Below the pieces are notes generated by a model. It did not search any database. It saw only the letters and a program-made list of their open reading frames with translations, and was not told the DNA's origin. Of a stretch of DNA of 13,634 nucleotides, positions 13,382 through 13,634 are shown one piece after another. The stretch comes from Myxococcota bacterium (GTDB taxonomy: Bacteria > Myxococcota_A > UBA9160 > PR03). The stretch spans positions 1-13,634 of the forward strand of contig JASJBO010000114.1 in NCBI GenBank assembly GCA_030066475.1. The letters run 5' to 3'. Numbering within the stretch: the stretch's first letter is position 1; each line of letters starts with the position of its first letter. Made by a program: the position numbers and the translations under genes.

Positions 13382-13634
13382 TGACTTCGTTCGGCTTCGC
13401 CTCACTGCGCGCGCCCTGCGGGCGCTTGCAAGGGGCTTCTGCCGTGCACGCCGCCGGTCTTCTGACTTCGCTCGGCTTCGCCTCGCTGCGCGCGCTCTGC
13501 GGGCGCTTGCAAGGGGCTTCTGCCGTGCACGCTCCCGGCTGTCTGACTTCGCTCGGCTTCGCCTCGCTGCGCGCGCCCTGCGGGCGCTTGCAAGCTGTCT
13601 GACTTCGCTCGGCTTCGCCTCGCTGCGCGCGCCC
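13382..13634 (+). repeat. Tandem array of 81-bp GC-rich units, open at the window end
   Basis: Four units begin with TGACTTCG at 13382, 13463, 13544 and 13600. The first two are 81 bp long and differ at about eight positions. The third is 56 bp, having lost 25 bp (GGGCTTCTGCCGTGCACGCT and five more bases). The fourth is cut by the window edge. The ten bases before unit 1 match a unit tail, so the array begins almost at the enoyl-CoA hydratase stop. Each unit has the core TTCGCTCGGCTTCGCCTCGC (C-to-T and G-to-A variants in unit 1), a hairpin (GCGCCC-TGC-GGGCGC in units 1 and 3), the palindrome CTTGCAAG, and in the full units CGTGCACG. Because 81 is a multiple of three, one frame stays open, but it is not a credible gene. 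The core also occurs at 1905-1937. Confidence 0.9.

Noticed and set aside
13381..13602. Open frame of 73 codons with 27-residue repeats
   Set aside because: It arises only because the 81-bp DNA repeat is a multiple of three; no ribosome site, and the opposite strand is open in the same way.
13382..13634. Possible CRISPR array
   Set aside because: Units are contiguous, with similar sequence over the full 81 bp and no unique spacers; no cas genes in the window.

Overview
The window is very GC-rich DNA with strong G/C preference at third codon positions, from a Gram-negative bacterium. Evidence for an outer membrane lineage is the set of secreted proteins with Sec signals, the ECF sigma/NrsF-type anti-sigma pair, and a DksA-like zinc finger protein. 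The pectin-acetylesterase-type protein with a Cys-rich helical N-terminus and the calcium-binding/dockerin-like remnant resemble proteins I associate with deltaproteobacterial lineages (Myxococcota, Binatota and relatives). That placement is an impression, not a computed result. I see no rRNA, tRNA, transposase, integrase or CRISPR array.

Layout. (1) 1-1853, minus: membrane-embedded spermidine-synthase-like protein, cut by the window edge. (2) 1854-2046: intergenic, with a solo copy of a dispersed repeat. (3) 2047-3547: a DksA/TraR-type zinc finger gene (minus) diverges from a lysine/arginine-rich histone-like gene and a SAM methyltransferase gene (plus, 8 nt apart). (4) 3586-4300, minus: two small exported proteins of unknown role, convergent with the methyltransferase across a GC-rich hairpin. 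(5) 4423-6129, minus: D-aminoacylase-family amidohydrolase, then a PilZ-domain gene (6195-6788, minus). (6) 6893-10251, plus: a first ECF sigma factor, then a tight cassette of a second ECF sigma factor, a six-helix NrsF-like anti-sigma factor overlapping it by 4 nt, and an exported AbgB-type M20 peptidase whose ribosome site overlaps the anti-sigma stop. (7) 10259-12058, minus: secreted pectin-acetylesterase/Notum-like hydrolase with a duplicated six-cysteine N-terminal domain, convergent with the peptidase at a 7-nt gap. (8) 12151-12492, plus: a start-less coding remnant of a TSP3/dockerin-like secreted protein. (9) 12532-13371, plus: enoyl-CoA hydratase/isomerase. (10) 13382-13634: tandem array of an 81-bp GC-rich unit, continuing past the window end, related to the solo copy in region 2.

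The best candidate for a coherent system is the sigma / NrsF-like / exported amidohydrolase cassette. Its architecture implies a membrane redox or metal sensor coupled to synthesis of a periplasmic hydrolase. The remaining genes look like ordinary single genes or short operons. The repeat array and the coding remnant are the most unusual non-gene signals.
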